From NCBI GenBank assembly GCA_964523375.1, contig CAZFYG010000003.1, forward strand, positions 1 through 64,000: 64,000 bases of DNA, read 5' to 3'. The notes under the pieces are model-generated. The model saw nothing but the letters and a program-made list of their open reading frames with translations, ran no database searches and was not told where the DNA came from. A program made the translations under genes and the position numbers. This document shows positions 25,478-34,181 of the stretch, one piece after another. Position 1 is the stretch's first letter; each line of letters opens with the position of its first letter. The DNA is from CAJQGY01 sp964523375 (GTDB lineage: Bacteria > Pseudomonadota > Gammaproteobacteria > Magnimaribacterales > D2472).

Positions 25478-25503
25478 AAAATGCATCTTATTTTTAAAAG
25501 ATG
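25469..25503 (+). promoter_or_regulatory. Overlapping alternative hairpins between fabG and acpP
   Basis: ATGCAT (25469-25474) can pair with ATGCAT (25481-25486) across TAAAAA, and is followed by CTTATTTTT, a weak terminator-like shape. The downstream ATGCAT overlaps CATCTT (25484-25489), which can instead pair with AAGATG (25498-25503). The two foldings exclude each other. The element overlaps the fabG stop codon. Function is inferred only. Confidence 0.35.
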
Positions 25504-25536
25504 TAAAATAGCATTCTTTTTATCAAGGGAGATAAT

Positions 25537-25767
25537 ATGAGTATTGAAGACAGAGTAAAAAAAATAGTAAGTGATCAGCTTGGGTCATCAGTTGAAGAAG
25601 TTAATAATGACTCTTCATTTGTTGATGATTTAGGTGCAGATTCACTTGATACTGTTGAGTTAGTAATGGCATTAGAAGAAGAATTTGATTTAGAAATTGC
25701 CGATGAAGATGCTGAGAAAATTTCAACTGTAAACGAAGCTGTAGATTATATAAATTCTAATTCCTAA
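25537..25767 (+). CDS. acpP: Acyl carrier protein
   Basis: A 76-residue acidic protein. The phosphopantetheine attachment Ser is residue 36 in DDLGADSLDTVELVMALEEE. The four-helix layout and acidic second helix are typical of AcpP. A good ribosome site (AAGGGAG) lies 8 bases upstream. The 59-base gap after fabG is the largest within this cluster, as expected for a gene expressed above its neighbours. fabF starts five bases after the stop. Confidence 0.98.
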   Translation: MSIEDRVKKIVSDQLGSSVEEVNNDSSFVDDLGADSLDTVELVMALEEEFDLEIADEDAEKISTVNEAVDYINSNS

Positions 25768-25772
25768 ATTTC

Positions 25773-26999
25773 GTGAAACTACAAAGAAGAGTTGTAGTTA
25801 CCGGTATGGGGATTGTTTCCCCCATTGGAAATAGTATTAATGATGCCTGGGATGCCTGTAAGAATGGTGTGTCAGGCATTTCTTTTAATGAAACAAATAT
25901 ACCCGGTTCACCAGTAACAATTGGTGGAAGAATTAAAGATCTAGACTATAAAGAATATCTTGATGTCAAAGAAATAAGAAGGCTAGACCCGTTTATTCAG
26001 TACTCTTTAATTTCTTCTTCACAAGCAATAAAAGACGCATCTATCGATAGCTCAATTAACTATTCGCGCGTAGGCGTGAATTTTAGTTCAGGTATTGGAG
26101 GAATATCTAATATTGAAAAAAATCACAACCTATTAAACAAATATAGCTATAAAAAAATATCACCGTTTTTTGTGCCTGGATCTATTATCAATATGGCCTC
26201 AGGACTTATATCTATTAGAAATGGATTTACTGGACCTTCCATGAGTACCGTGACAGCATGCTCTGCCGCAAGTCACTCCATAGGGATGTCAGCTAGATCA
26301 ATAGCTTACGGAGATGCTGATATTATGATTGCTGGAGGCGGTGAAATGTCAAGTACACCTCTTGGAATTGGTGGTTTTATTGCAGCTCGTGCTTTATCTG
26401 AATCCTCTGATCCACTAACAGCTAGTAGGCCTTGGGATAAAGATAGAGATGGCTTTGTTTTATCAGATGGTTCAGCATCATTAGTTCTTGAAGAATATGA
26501 GCATGCAGTAAAAAGAAATGTTCATATTTATGGTGAATTAATTGGTTTTGGTATGAGTTCAGACGCATATCATATGACAGCACCGCCTGAGAATGGAAGA
26601 GGTGCTGCAACAGCCATGCAAGAGGCGCTTAAAGATGCTGAAATAGATTGTTCAGAAATCAATTATATTAACGCTCATGGAACTTCAACACCATTAGGTG
26701 ATCTTGCTGAGTCAAATGCAATTAAATCTATATTTACAAATACAACACCCAATATAAGTTCTACAAAATCTATGACAGGGCATACGCTAGGTGCTGCAGG
26801 TGCAATAGAATCTATTTTTTCATTGCTTGCAATTCGAGATGGTGTTGTACCTCCGACAATAAATCTTGACAATTTAGATCCAAATTGCGGCCTTGACTTT
26901 ACTCCCCTCATAGCAAGAGAGAGAAAAATTACAACTGTAATGAATAACTCGTTTGGCTTTGGTGGAACTAATTCCTCATTAATTTTTAAAAGAGTTTAG
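25773..26999 (+). CDS. fabF: 3-oxoacyl-ACP synthase II (GTG start)
   Basis: Elongating condensing enzyme. Catalytic Cys near residue 163 in TVTACSAASHS, His in NAHGTSTPLGD and second His in MTGHTLGAAGAIE complete the Cys-His-His triad; NSFGFGGTNSSL ends the chain. 408 residues is normal. Translation begins at GTG 25773, five bases after acpP. FabH (initiation) is not in this cluster. The TAG stop overlaps the GTG of mltG by one base. Confidence 0.96.
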   Translation: MKLQRRVVVTGMGIVSPIGNSINDAWDACKNGVSGISFNETNIPGSPVTIGGRIKDLDYKEYLDVKEIRRLDPFIQYSLISSSQAIKDASIDSSINYSRVGVNFSSGIGGISNIEKNHNLLNKYSYKKISPFFVPGSIINMASGLISIRNGFTGPSMSTVTACSAASHSIGMSARSIAYGDADIMIAGGGEMSSTPLGIGGFIAARALSESSDPLTASRPWDKDRDGFVLSDGSASLVLEEYEHAVKRNVHIYGELIGFGMSSDAYHMTAPPENGRGAATAMQEALKDAEIDCSEINYINAHGTSTPLGDLAESNAIKSIFTNTTPNISSTKSMTGHTLGAAGAIESIFSLLAIRDGVVPPTINLDNLDPNCGLDFTPLIARERKITTVMNNSFGFGGTNSSLIFKRV

Positions 27000-27958
27000 T
27001 GAAACTTAATATTAAGATAATAATACTTACTCTAATAGTTACGCCCTTATTATTTATTGGTCCTTATTTTGCCTTTTTAAACCATAAAAATACATCTATT
27101 GATTTCTTAGATGTGCTTGCTGGTGAATCAATTTATAGCTCTATTGATAATGTTATATCGATGTCTCCTGAAAAAAAAATGTTGTTGAAAATATATTTAA
27201 AAATAAAAAATATTAAATCTTTTAAAGCTGGCGAATACTACATCAAGAATAAAAAACTCTTAGATATTATTAGTGATTTACATAATGGCAAATATTATCA
27301 AAGATCTTTTACAATCCCTGATGGTTCAAATATATTTGAACTAGAGGCATTAGTTAACAATTCAATGCTTAATAATAATTGCTCTTATCTTAGCTGTATT
27401 TACAACAAATTAGATTATAAAGAGGGAATGTTACTTCCCAACACTTTTTTTTATTACAAGGGTCACAACGCATCTGATATTTTCGATCAGAGCTATGACA
27501 GCCTAATGAAGTTTATAGATTCTATTTGGATGCTTAAACCTGATAACAATTTATTAAATACTAAATATGAAGCAATCATTCTTGCTTCAATAATTGAAAA
27601 GGAAGCTGGTAACTTTGAAGAAAAAAATAAGATTGCTAGCGTGTTTTTGGCAAGACTCAAAAAAAATATGAGGCTACAGGCGGACCCAACAATTATTTAT
27701 GGCTTATTACCTAATTTTGATGGAGATATTAAAAAATCTGATATTCTTAACAAAAGAAATACCTATAATACATATATGATTAATGGCTTACCTCCATCAC
27801 CAATAGCATTTGCCTCAAAATCTTCATTGCAAGCAGCTATCTTAAGCTCACCTGGCGATTATTTTTATTTTGTAGCAAACTCTAAAAATTCACATTATTT
27901 TTCAAAGACTTATGATGAGCATAAGCAAGCTATAAAAAGGCTTGGGCTAGACAAATGA
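26999..27958 (+). CDS. mltG: Endolytic murein transglycosylase MltG (GTG start)
   Basis: An inner-membrane protein with one N-terminal helix (residues ~4-26) and a periplasmic YceG domain. The conserved catalytic Glu lies in ASIIEKEAGN (~199-208); LQADPTIIYGL, NTYNTYMINGLPPSPIAF and the C-terminal F(V)ANSKNSHYFS are family hallmarks. It cuts nascent glycan strands. Order fabF-mltG-tmk-holB is as in E. coli except that pabC is missing. Start is a GTG sharing a base with the fabF stop. Confidence 0.93.
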   Translation: MKLNIKIIILTLIVTPLLFIGPYFAFLNHKNTSIDFLDVLAGESIYSSIDNVISMSPEKKMLLKIYLKIKNIKSFKAGEYYIKNKKLLDIISDLHNGKYYQRSFTIPDGSNIFELEALVNNSMLNNNCSYLSCIYNKLDYKEGMLLPNTFFYYKGHNASDIFDQSYDSLMKFIDSIWMLKPDNNLLNTKYEAIILASIIEKEAGNFEEKNKIASVFLARLKKNMRLQADPTIIYGLLPNFDGDIKKSDILNKRNTYNTYMINGLPPSPIAFASKSSLQAAILSSPGDYFYFVANSKNSHYFSKTYDEHKQAIKRLGLDK

Positions 27959-28548
27959 TTATTAGCTTTGAGGGTATTGAAGGTGTTGGCAAGTCCACAC
28001 AAATCAACTTATTAAAAGACTGGTTTGAAAATCAGAACCTCAATACTTCTATTGTTAGAGAGCCTGGTTCCACTATGGCTAGTGAAAAAATACGCGACAT
28101 TTTGCTTTCAAACGAAATTTCTCTATCTAACGAAACTGAATTGCTTTTAATGTTTGCTGCTAGATCTCAACTGATTAATGAGAAAATTACCTCCAGTGAA
28201 TTTGATATTATTCTTTTTGATAGATATTTTGATGCGTCTATTGCTTACCAAGGTTATGGTCGAGGTCTTTCAGTGGATTTTATTAATCAGTTAATTGAGT
28301 TTACTAAATGCCCAAGTCCTTCAATGACTTTTCTATTAGATCTTGATGTTGAAAAGGGCTTTAAAAGAAAATCCAATGATCTAAAAGACAGAATAGAGTC
28401 ATCCGGATTAGATTTTTTTAATAAAGTTAGGCAAGGTTATATAAGTATTGCTTCCAATCACCCACACAGGGTTAAAATAATTAATGCTGATCAGCTTGAG
28501 TCTGTTATACATCGTCAGATTATCTCTCAAATAAAAACGATATTGTGA
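27955..28548 (+). CDS. tmk: Thymidylate kinase
   Basis: Phosphorylates dTMP to dTDP. P-loop FEGIEGVGKSTQ (~5-16), REPGSTMASEKIR (the DR(E)PG-type motif), DRYFDASIAYQGYGRG (~96-111) and a short LID region are present in 197 residues. In TMP kinase the REPGGT motif is usual; here the second Gly is Ser. It overlaps mltG by four bases (ATGA) and holB by four (GTGA). Confidence 0.95.
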   Translation: MIISFEGIEGVGKSTQINLLKDWFENQNLNTSIVREPGSTMASEKIRDILLSNEISLSNETELLLMFAARSQLINEKITSSEFDIILFDRYFDASIAYQGYGRGLSVDFINQLIEFTKCPSPSMTFLLDLDVEKGFKRKSNDLKDRIESSGLDFFNKVRQGYISIASNHPHRVKIINADQLESVIHRQIISQIKTIL

Positions 28549-29528
28549 GCTCTGTTACTTATCCTTGGTTGGATCAAAAAATATTACAAACCTCTATTGC
28601 AACGCTGCCTCATGCCATAATAATTAATGGGCCTGTTGGTGTTGGAAAGCGCTCACTTGTAAGTGATTTAACTAATAATATTCTACTATATGGCTTAAAT
28701 GACCAAATATTAAAAGAGCATATCAAGTTAATTGATTCAAAGAACCATCCCGATCTCTATGAGCTAGATAAAGATACAATTAAAGTAGGGGATATAAGTA
28801 GGCGCAAGGATGATAAATGGGATTCTGAAAAGGGTAAAAGAGATGCAATTAGTTTTTTAAACTTAACACCTTCAATTTCAAAGAATAAAGTTTTACTTAT
28901 GCATAACGTTGATAATATGACATTAGCCTCTCAAGATGCATTGCTTAAATCTTTGGAGGAACCAGCCGCTTTTTCATATATTTTAATGACCACAAGTAGG
29001 CCTCATTCACTCAAATCAACCATCTACAGCAGATGTCAGACTGTAAACATAAAAAATCCGTCCAGAGAGGAAATTAATTCATGGCTTGAAGGTCAGGGTT
29101 TATCTGATTTTTCTTCGTTAGATTTTCCAAGTTACTTCACACCAATACAAATTCTAGATTCTATAAATTCTGATAATGCAAAAATATTTAAAGAGTATAT
29201 TGAGCTATTTTCAAACTACCTTGGTAATAAAATTCCCCAAAATGAATTTATAAAAGATTTTGCTGACTATGACCTTGATTTGATTGAGAAACTCAACTTC
29301 ACAGTTGAAGTTTTAAAAATTCTTCTTTCTTCAAAATTATGTAACAGAAAGCTTGGTGGAGTTTATGCGGTTTTTGATAGTTTTACGTTTAGTAATTTAA
29401 AAATATCTAATATTATTAATGATATTAATGATTTAAAGTTTAATTTTTACAGGGTTAAATCAATCAACGAATCTCATATATTTAATTATCTATTTAGCGA
29501 CATTAAAACTTCATTTAGACCACAGTAG
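28545..29528 (+). CDS. holB: DNA polymerase III delta' subunit, no zinc module (GTG start)
   Basis: A clamp-loader subunit of 327 residues. AAA+ features: IINGPVGVGKRSLVSDL (~27-43), NHPDLYEL, ISKNKVLLMHNVDNMTLASQDALLKSLEEP (sensor and delta'-typical region), and SRCQTVN with the Arg finger-like SRC motif. E. coli delta' has a four-Cys zinc module before the HPD motif; here that stretch has no Cys. Position after tmk, as in E. coli, supports holB. The GTG start overlaps the tmk stop. The end overlaps the convergent SDR gene by 14 bases. Confidence 0.88.
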   Translation: MSSVTYPWLDQKILQTSIATLPHAIIINGPVGVGKRSLVSDLTNNILLYGLNDQILKEHIKLIDSKNHPDLYELDKDTIKVGDISRRKDDKWDSEKGKRDAISFLNLTPSISKNKVLLMHNVDNMTLASQDALLKSLEEPAAFSYILMTTSRPHSLKSTIYSRCQTVNIKNPSREEINSWLEGQGLSDFSSLDFPSYFTPIQILDSINSDNAKIFKEYIELFSNYLGNKIPQNEFIKDFADYDLDLIEKLNFTVEVLKILLSSKLCNRKLGGVYAVFDSFTFSNLKISNIINDINDLKFNFYRVKSINESHIFNYLFSDIKTSFRPQ

Positions 29529-30282
29529 TTCCACCATCTACTACAATGGTTTGACCGTTAATATACTCGCCAGCTTTTGATGCCAATAGGACTGCAACAC
29601 CGGCTATTTCATCTGGGGTGCCAATTCTTCCCATAGGTGTTGTTCTTAGAACTGATTTAAGAATATCTGGATTATTCCAAAGATCTTTTGCAAAATCAGT
29701 TTTAATCAAACCAGGTGCAATAGAGTTAGCTCTAATATTATTCTTTCCAAATTCTGCTGCAATATTTTTTACAATCATCACATCAGCTGCTTTACTTATA
29801 TTATAAGCACCAAGAATGGAGGTACCTCTAAGCGCAGCAATACTAGATATTATTATTATTGCTCCATCATTCCTATCTACCATTTCAGGTATAACAAGAT
29901 TGCTAAGTATCTGATTTGATCTAATATTATTATTCATAACTTTATCAAACGCTTCAATAGGCATATCTAACATTGACCCCATATGGGTATTTGTTGCAGC
30001 ATTACAAACTAGAACGTCTATTCTTCCAAGTAGTTTTCTTGTTTCTGTTACTAAAAAATTAAGCTGCTCTTCATGACTTATATTCGCAGCAATTGGAAAG
30101 GCCAGCTCTTCACCCACCTCATTATTAATTTCACTAGCTGTTTTCTCGCAATCCTTGATTGTTCTGCTAGAAATTATTACTTTTGCACCTAGTTTTGCAT
30201 AATTAAGCGCTATAGATTTACCAATTCCTTTAGACGAGCCTGTAATAAGAATATTTTTATTATTTAAATTGAATAGTGACAT
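29515..30282 (-). CDS. SDR family oxidoreductase, substrate unknown
   Basis: 255 residues with classical SDR layout: ILITGSSKGIGKSIALNYA (~11-29), VCNAAT (variant NNAG), catalytic Ser in IIISSIAALRG, Tyr and Lys in GAYNISKAADVM, and PGLIKTDFAKDLW. The C-terminal GQTIVVDGGTTVV is usual. The nearest type by eye is the DHRS4-like or 2-dehydropantoate/gluconate-type dehydrogenases, but no substrate can be assigned. It stands alone on the minus strand, convergent with holB (14-base overlap) and divergent from the glutaredoxin gene (about 85 bases). Confidence 0.85.
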   Translation of the reverse strand: MSLFNLNNKNILITGSSKGIGKSIALNYAKLGAKVIISSRTIKDCEKTASEINNEVGEELAFPIAANISHEEQLNFLVTETRKLLGRIDVLVCNAATNTHMGSMLDMPIEAFDKVMNNNIRSNQILSNLVIPEMVDRNDGAIIIISSIAALRGTSILGAYNISKAADVMIVKNIAAEFGKNNIRANSIAPGLIKTDFAKDLWNNPDILKSVLRTTPMGRIGTPDEIAGVAVLLASKAGEYINGQTIVVDGGTTVV

Positions 30283-30368
30283 TATTTATTGCTCCCGCAT
30301 GATTAAATACAAAATATATTATAAGATAAATCATCTTTTTAAGTATTCAATTTTTCTAAGGAATGATT

Positions 30369-30596
30369 ATGTTCGAAAATGTAGAAATCTACTCTAAATC
30401 TAACTGTTCTTATTGCGTAATGGCAAAGAATTATTTTGAATCTAAAGGAATTGATTACACTCTTCACGATGCTGAAGATATTAGTGTTTTTAAACAGTTG
30501 CTAGTTAGAAATCCTGCTGCCAGAACTATGCCTCAAATATTTATAAATGACGAACTGATTGGTGGTTATACCGATCTTCTAGAGTGGTTAAAATAA
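30369..30596 (+). CDS. grxC: Glutaredoxin, GrxC type (dithiol CSYC)
   Basis: A 75-residue glutaredoxin with dithiol active site CSYC (~11-14), TMPQIFIND (cis-Pro TMP) and GGYTDLLE for glutathione binding. The short length and the PQIF-GG spacing are like GrxC of proteobacteria. An ATG at 30363 is possible, but the AAGGA ribosome site lies too close to it and 8 bases before ATG 30369. The sodium:alanine symporter gene begins one base after the stop. Confidence 0.93.
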   Translation: MFENVEIYSKSNCSYCVMAKNYFESKGIDYTLHDAEDISVFKQLLVRNPAARTMPQIFINDELIGGYTDLLEWLK

Positions 30597-30597
30597 T

Positions 30598-32238
30598 ATG
30601 GTTAAATTTAATGAATTTTTATTATTTATTGATGGTTATTTAAGTGGCTCATGGTGGTTTCCAGCCTTCTTAATTGGAACAGGTCTCTTCTTTACTATTT
30701 ATTTAAAGTTTCCTCAATTTAGGTATTTCAAACATGGCTGGAGGATTCTTTCTGGTAAGTTTGTAAAAGATACCACCAAGGGTGAGACAACTCCATTTCA
30801 AGCTCTTTCAACTGCTTTATCAGGCACAGTAGGTACGGGGAATATTGGAGGTGTTGCCTTGGCAATATGGATTGGGGGACCTGCTGCAATTTTTTGGATG
30901 TGGATAACAGCTATTTTCGGCATGACAACAAAATTTGTTGAAGTCACGTTAGCACATAAATACAGGCGTATTCTTCCAGATGGAACAGTTTCTGGTGGAC
31001 CAATGTACTTCATGGAGGAGGGATTGAATATGAAATGGTTAGCAATAACCTTTTCAGCTTTAATGATGATTACAGCTCTTGGGTCTGGAAATATGCCGCA
31101 GATTAATAACATTGCTAATGTAATGGAATCAACATTTACAATTCCTAAATTTGCTACTGGTCTTATTTTAGCTGTTCTTTTATGGCTTGTGATCATAGGT
31201 GGCATTAAAAGAATAGCTTTAATAGCAAGCAAGCTAGTTCCAACTATGGGTTTTATATACATTGCTGCATCATTGGTAATAATTTTTGATAATTATGAAA
31301 ATATAATTCCATCGATCACGTCAATTTTTAGTCAGGTCTTCACTGGATCATCAGCACTTGGTGGCTTCTTGGGTGCAAGTTTTGCAATGAGCTTGAAGTA
31401 TGGTGTTGCAAGAGGCTTGTATTCAAATGAAGCAGGCCAAGGGTCATCTCCTATTGCCCATGCATCCTCTAAAACAGAAAATCCCCTCGAAGAGGGAATG
31501 GTTTCTATTTTAGAGCCATTTATCGATACCATCGTAGTATGTACTATCACAGCTCTTGTTATTCTCTCTAGTGGGGTATGGACAGAAAAGTTTGAAAATG
31601 ATTTTGATAGAACCTCTACACATGTTATCAATGGGATTTATGATGAATCAAAAGCTGATGATGTTAAAAATCTTCAAGCTTATTTATATAATCAAGATTC
31701 AAATGCTATCCCTTTTGATGGGGAGCTTGAGGTTATAAATGGTGAATTGGTAACCCAAAAAATTACCATTCTTCATAAAAATTCAATTGCCGAAGATGTT
31801 CTATTTTATAAATCTGGACTTTTGTATTCAGGTAATATCATCGTTTCTTCTGGCAAAGTATCTCAATCAGGTATATTGCTTAATGGTAAATCTTTAATAC
31901 ATTCTGCAGAATTAACCGCTAAAGCATTTTCTTCTGGGGTTTTGGGTAAATATGGTGAATATATAGTTGCTATAGGTCTTTTGCTATTTGCATTCTCTAC
32001 AGTTATAGCTTGGTCTTACTATGGTGACAGATCTACTGCTTATATTTTTGGTGAAAAGGGTGTTATTTGGTACAGAATACTTTATGTCTTTTGCTTCTTC
32101 TTAGCCTCTATTATAGATACTGAGGTTGTTTGGAACATAGCTTATGTAGTTGTGGCCTTGGTAACAATACCAAACTTAATAGGACTTATTGTTTTACGTA
32201 AAGAAATCAAAGCTCTTTCAGACGAATATAAAATATAA
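30598..32238 (+). CDS. AGCS family sodium:alanine/amino-acid symporter with a large loop insert
   Basis: 546 residues with AGCS motifs: ALSTALSGTVGTGNIGGVALAI (~64-85), GGPAAIFWMW, MYFMEEGL, GSGNMPQ, SLKYGVARGLYSNEAGQGSSPIAHASS (the family signature) and GAxxT-like LTAKAFSSG. About 11 helices are visible. Typical AGCS proteins have 440-490 residues. Here a hydrophilic stretch of ~100 residues (about 326-437), rich in Asp, Ser and Gly, interrupts the transporter between GVWT and SAELTAKAF. It is probably an outside loop. It may be co-transcribed with grxC and the GH16 gene 19 bases downstream. Confidence 0.9.
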   Translation: MVKFNEFLLFIDGYLSGSWWFPAFLIGTGLFFTIYLKFPQFRYFKHGWRILSGKFVKDTTKGETTPFQALSTALSGTVGTGNIGGVALAIWIGGPAAIFWMWITAIFGMTTKFVEVTLAHKYRRILPDGTVSGGPMYFMEEGLNMKWLAITFSALMMITALGSGNMPQINNIANVMESTFTIPKFATGLILAVLLWLVIIGGIKRIALIASKLVPTMGFIYIAASLVIIFDNYENIIPSITSIFSQVFTGSSALGGFLGASFAMSLKYGVARGLYSNEAGQGSSPIAHASSKTENPLEEGMVSILEPFIDTIVVCTITALVILSSGVWTEKFENDFDRTSTHVINGIYDESKADDVKNLQAYLYNQDSNAIPFDGELEVINGELVTQKITILHKNSIAEDVLFYKSGLLYSGNIIVSSGKVSQSGILLNGKSLIHSAELTAKAFSSGVLGKYGEYIVAIGLLLFAFSTVIAWSYYGDRSTAYIFGEKGVIWYRILYVFCFFLASIIDTEVVWNIAYVVVALVTIPNLIGLIVLRKEIKALSDEYKI

Positions 32239-32257
32239 TATTTTTTCAAGTTTAAAT

Positions 32258-33589
32258 ATGCATAATATAGTTAAGTTTTTTTCATTTATTTTAATAATAT
32301 CATCCTGTGGTGGAGGTGGTGGAGGCTCATCTTCATCTGGATCTTCAGGTGTTATTCCAACTCCATCAGCCCCTAGTTTTAATTCCTTTATTGCAAATAG
32401 CGATCTTATTGTTATCAATAATGATGTTACTCTAACCTGGTCAACATCTAATACAAATACATGTACAAGGGGTGGTGATTGGTCTGGTGCCGCTGCAACA
32501 TCCGGCACATCTTCAGTAAAACTTACAGAGTTAAGATCTTATACCTTTATCTTGACTTGTTCAGGCACATCAGGAACGCAAGACGCAACTGCATCTATTT
32601 CTGTAAATGTACAAGCTGACCCAAATGGCTCTATAGGTTATGAAATTTATAACGAAGTAAAAGATTCTTATTGCAAAACTCCAGCAAACGATTCATCTGA
32701 TTATTGGATTGATAACTTTGATTCCAGCATTATCAATCCTGATATATACACCTTTCAGCAAGGAAGTGGATTTTTTGATAGTAATGGGACATTCATCCAG
32801 GGCTGGGGGAATAATGAAGAACAGTATTATACTAGTGATGCCCCAAATGCTGCTAAAAACTATAATTCAGAAACCAATAGTACTGAAAATGCATTCATAG
32901 ATGATGGAAAACTTGTAATACAAGCAATCTACAACACCACAACACCATTTGAAGACCCATACTGTATAAATAGAGACTGTAACTATGTTGCTGATCATAC
33001 CTCTGCACGAATAATAACAAGTAAATCAAATGGTAAAACAGGTTTATTGGTAGGAATAGATACAGAAACAACGGCTTGTTTTAAAGTTCCTGCCGGTACA
33101 GGTTTTTGGCCAGCTATTTGGTTTCTACCTCAAGGTTTTATAGAGGGTGAAAAATCATGGCCAAGAGATGGCGAAATGGATATCATGGAGGCGAGAGGGA
33201 GAATAGCTCAAACTATAGGCTCTGCTGTTCACTGGGGGCCACCAAGAGAGCTTTACTCTGTTGATGCACAAGTTCCACTAGCTGTTAATTTTCAAGACAC
33301 TTTCCATTCTTTAACATTTAAAAGAATAGAAAATTCAATCGAAGTGTATTTGGATACAATGACTGAACCATTCTATGAGTTTAATTCTACAAGCAATAGA
33401 ATCATGAATGATTACTGGCCTTATAACGAATCATTTTATTTGATTCTTAATGTTGCGATCGGTGGTGACTTTGACGGAGGTCGTTTAGATAATAATGCGA
33501 TATGTAAAGACGAGCAATGTTCAAATTTATCAAATCCATCTAGAGGTAGATTTGAAATTGATTATATTGAAGTAAAATCTACTGATTAA
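32258..33589 (+). CDS. Glycoside hydrolase family 16 lipoprotein (probable beta-1,3-glucanase)
   Basis: 443 residues. The lipoprotein signal peptide ends in lipobox IISSC, followed by a Gly/Ser-rich linker; the +2 Gly favours outer-membrane sorting. Residues ~48-130 look like an Ig-like beta domain (VTLTWSTSNTNTCT). The GH16 domain follows, with the catalytic motif GEMDIMEARG in which Glu306 and Glu311 are nucleophile and acid/base, plus FWPAIWFLP and AVHWGPP. Closest class by eye is laminarinase. The ATG at 32258 is chosen since upstream starts would disrupt the signal peptide. The end overlaps hisIE by 11 bases. Confidence 0.87.
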   Translation: MHNIVKFFSFILIISSCGGGGGGSSSSGSSGVIPTPSAPSFNSFIANSDLIVINNDVTLTWSTSNTNTCTRGGDWSGAAATSGTSSVKLTELRSYTFILTCSGTSGTQDATASISVNVQADPNGSIGYEIYNEVKDSYCKTPANDSSDYWIDNFDSSIINPDIYTFQQGSGFFDSNGTFIQGWGNNEEQYYTSDAPNAAKNYNSETNSTENAFIDDGKLVIQAIYNTTTPFEDPYCINRDCNYVADHTSARIITSKSNGKTGLLVGIDTETTACFKVPAGTGFWPAIWFLPQGFIEGEKSWPRDGEMDIMEARGRIAQTIGSAVHWGPPRELYSVDAQVPLAVNFQDTFHSLTFKRIENSIEVYLDTMTEPFYEFNSTSNRIMNDYWPYNESFYLILNVAIGGDFDGGRLDNNAICKDEQCSNLSNPSRGRFEIDYIEVKSTD

Positions 33590-34181
33590 TATTTCTACTC
33601 TTAAGTTCGTCAAGAACATCTTCAAAACTAAAGCCTTGATTCTTCAGAAGAACTGCTAAATGGAAAAGAAGGTCAGCAGATTCTTCAATCAACCTTCCAT
33701 CTTTAGTAACTGCGCTAATAGCTGTTTCGCCTGCTTCTTCAGTGACTTTTTTTGCTATTTCTTTAACACCTTTTTCATAAAGGCTCTTAATATAAGAATT
33801 TTTATATTCGCTACTTATACGAGAGTCAATAATACTCTCTAACTTATTTATAAAAGTTTTATTGGTAAGATTCTTATCATCAAAGCAAGTCCATGGTCCT
33901 TTATGACAGGTTGGTCCGAGTGGTGTTGCTGAAACTAGAACCGTATCTTTATCACAATCAATATATATATCATCTACAATTAATTTATTATTAGAGGTTT
34001 CTCCCTTTACCCACAATCTATTTTTGGATCTACTAAAAAAAGTTACCACTCCCGTTTCAACTGTTTGTTTGTATGCGTCATTATTCATATACCCCAGCAT
34101 TAATACATCTAGAGTGGATGAATTTTGTATAATTGCAGGCACTAATCCTTTAGAGTCATATTTAATATTTATATTTTTCAT
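33579..34181 (-). CDS. hisIE: Bifunctional phosphoribosyl-AMP cyclohydrolase / phosphoribosyl-ATP pyrophosphatase
   Basis: Steps 2 and 3 of histidine synthesis in one 200-residue chain. The HisI half has the metal ligands in DIYIDCDKDTVLVSA and CHKGPWTCF (residues ~72-98). The HisE half has the EEAGETAISAV and ESADLLFHLAVLL motifs (~145-180). It is the last gene of the his operon, overlapping hisF by four bases and the convergent GH16 gene by 11. HisI-HisE fusion is common in gammaproteobacteria. Confidence 0.95.
   Translation of the reverse strand: MKNINIKYDSKGLVPAIIQNSSTLDVLMLGYMNNDAYKQTVETGVVTFFSRSKNRLWVKGETSNNKLIVDDIYIDCDKDTVLVSATPLGPTCHKGPWTCFDDKNLTNKTFINKLESIIDSRISSEYKNSYIKSLYEKGVKEIAKKVTEEAGETAISAVTKDGRLIEESADLLFHLAVLLKNQGFSFEDVLDELKSRNINQ

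Noticed and set aside
30798..31262. A 154-codon minus-strand frame over the alanine symporter
   Set aside because: Antisense shadow of membrane-protein codons. Hydrophobic shadows are expected there.
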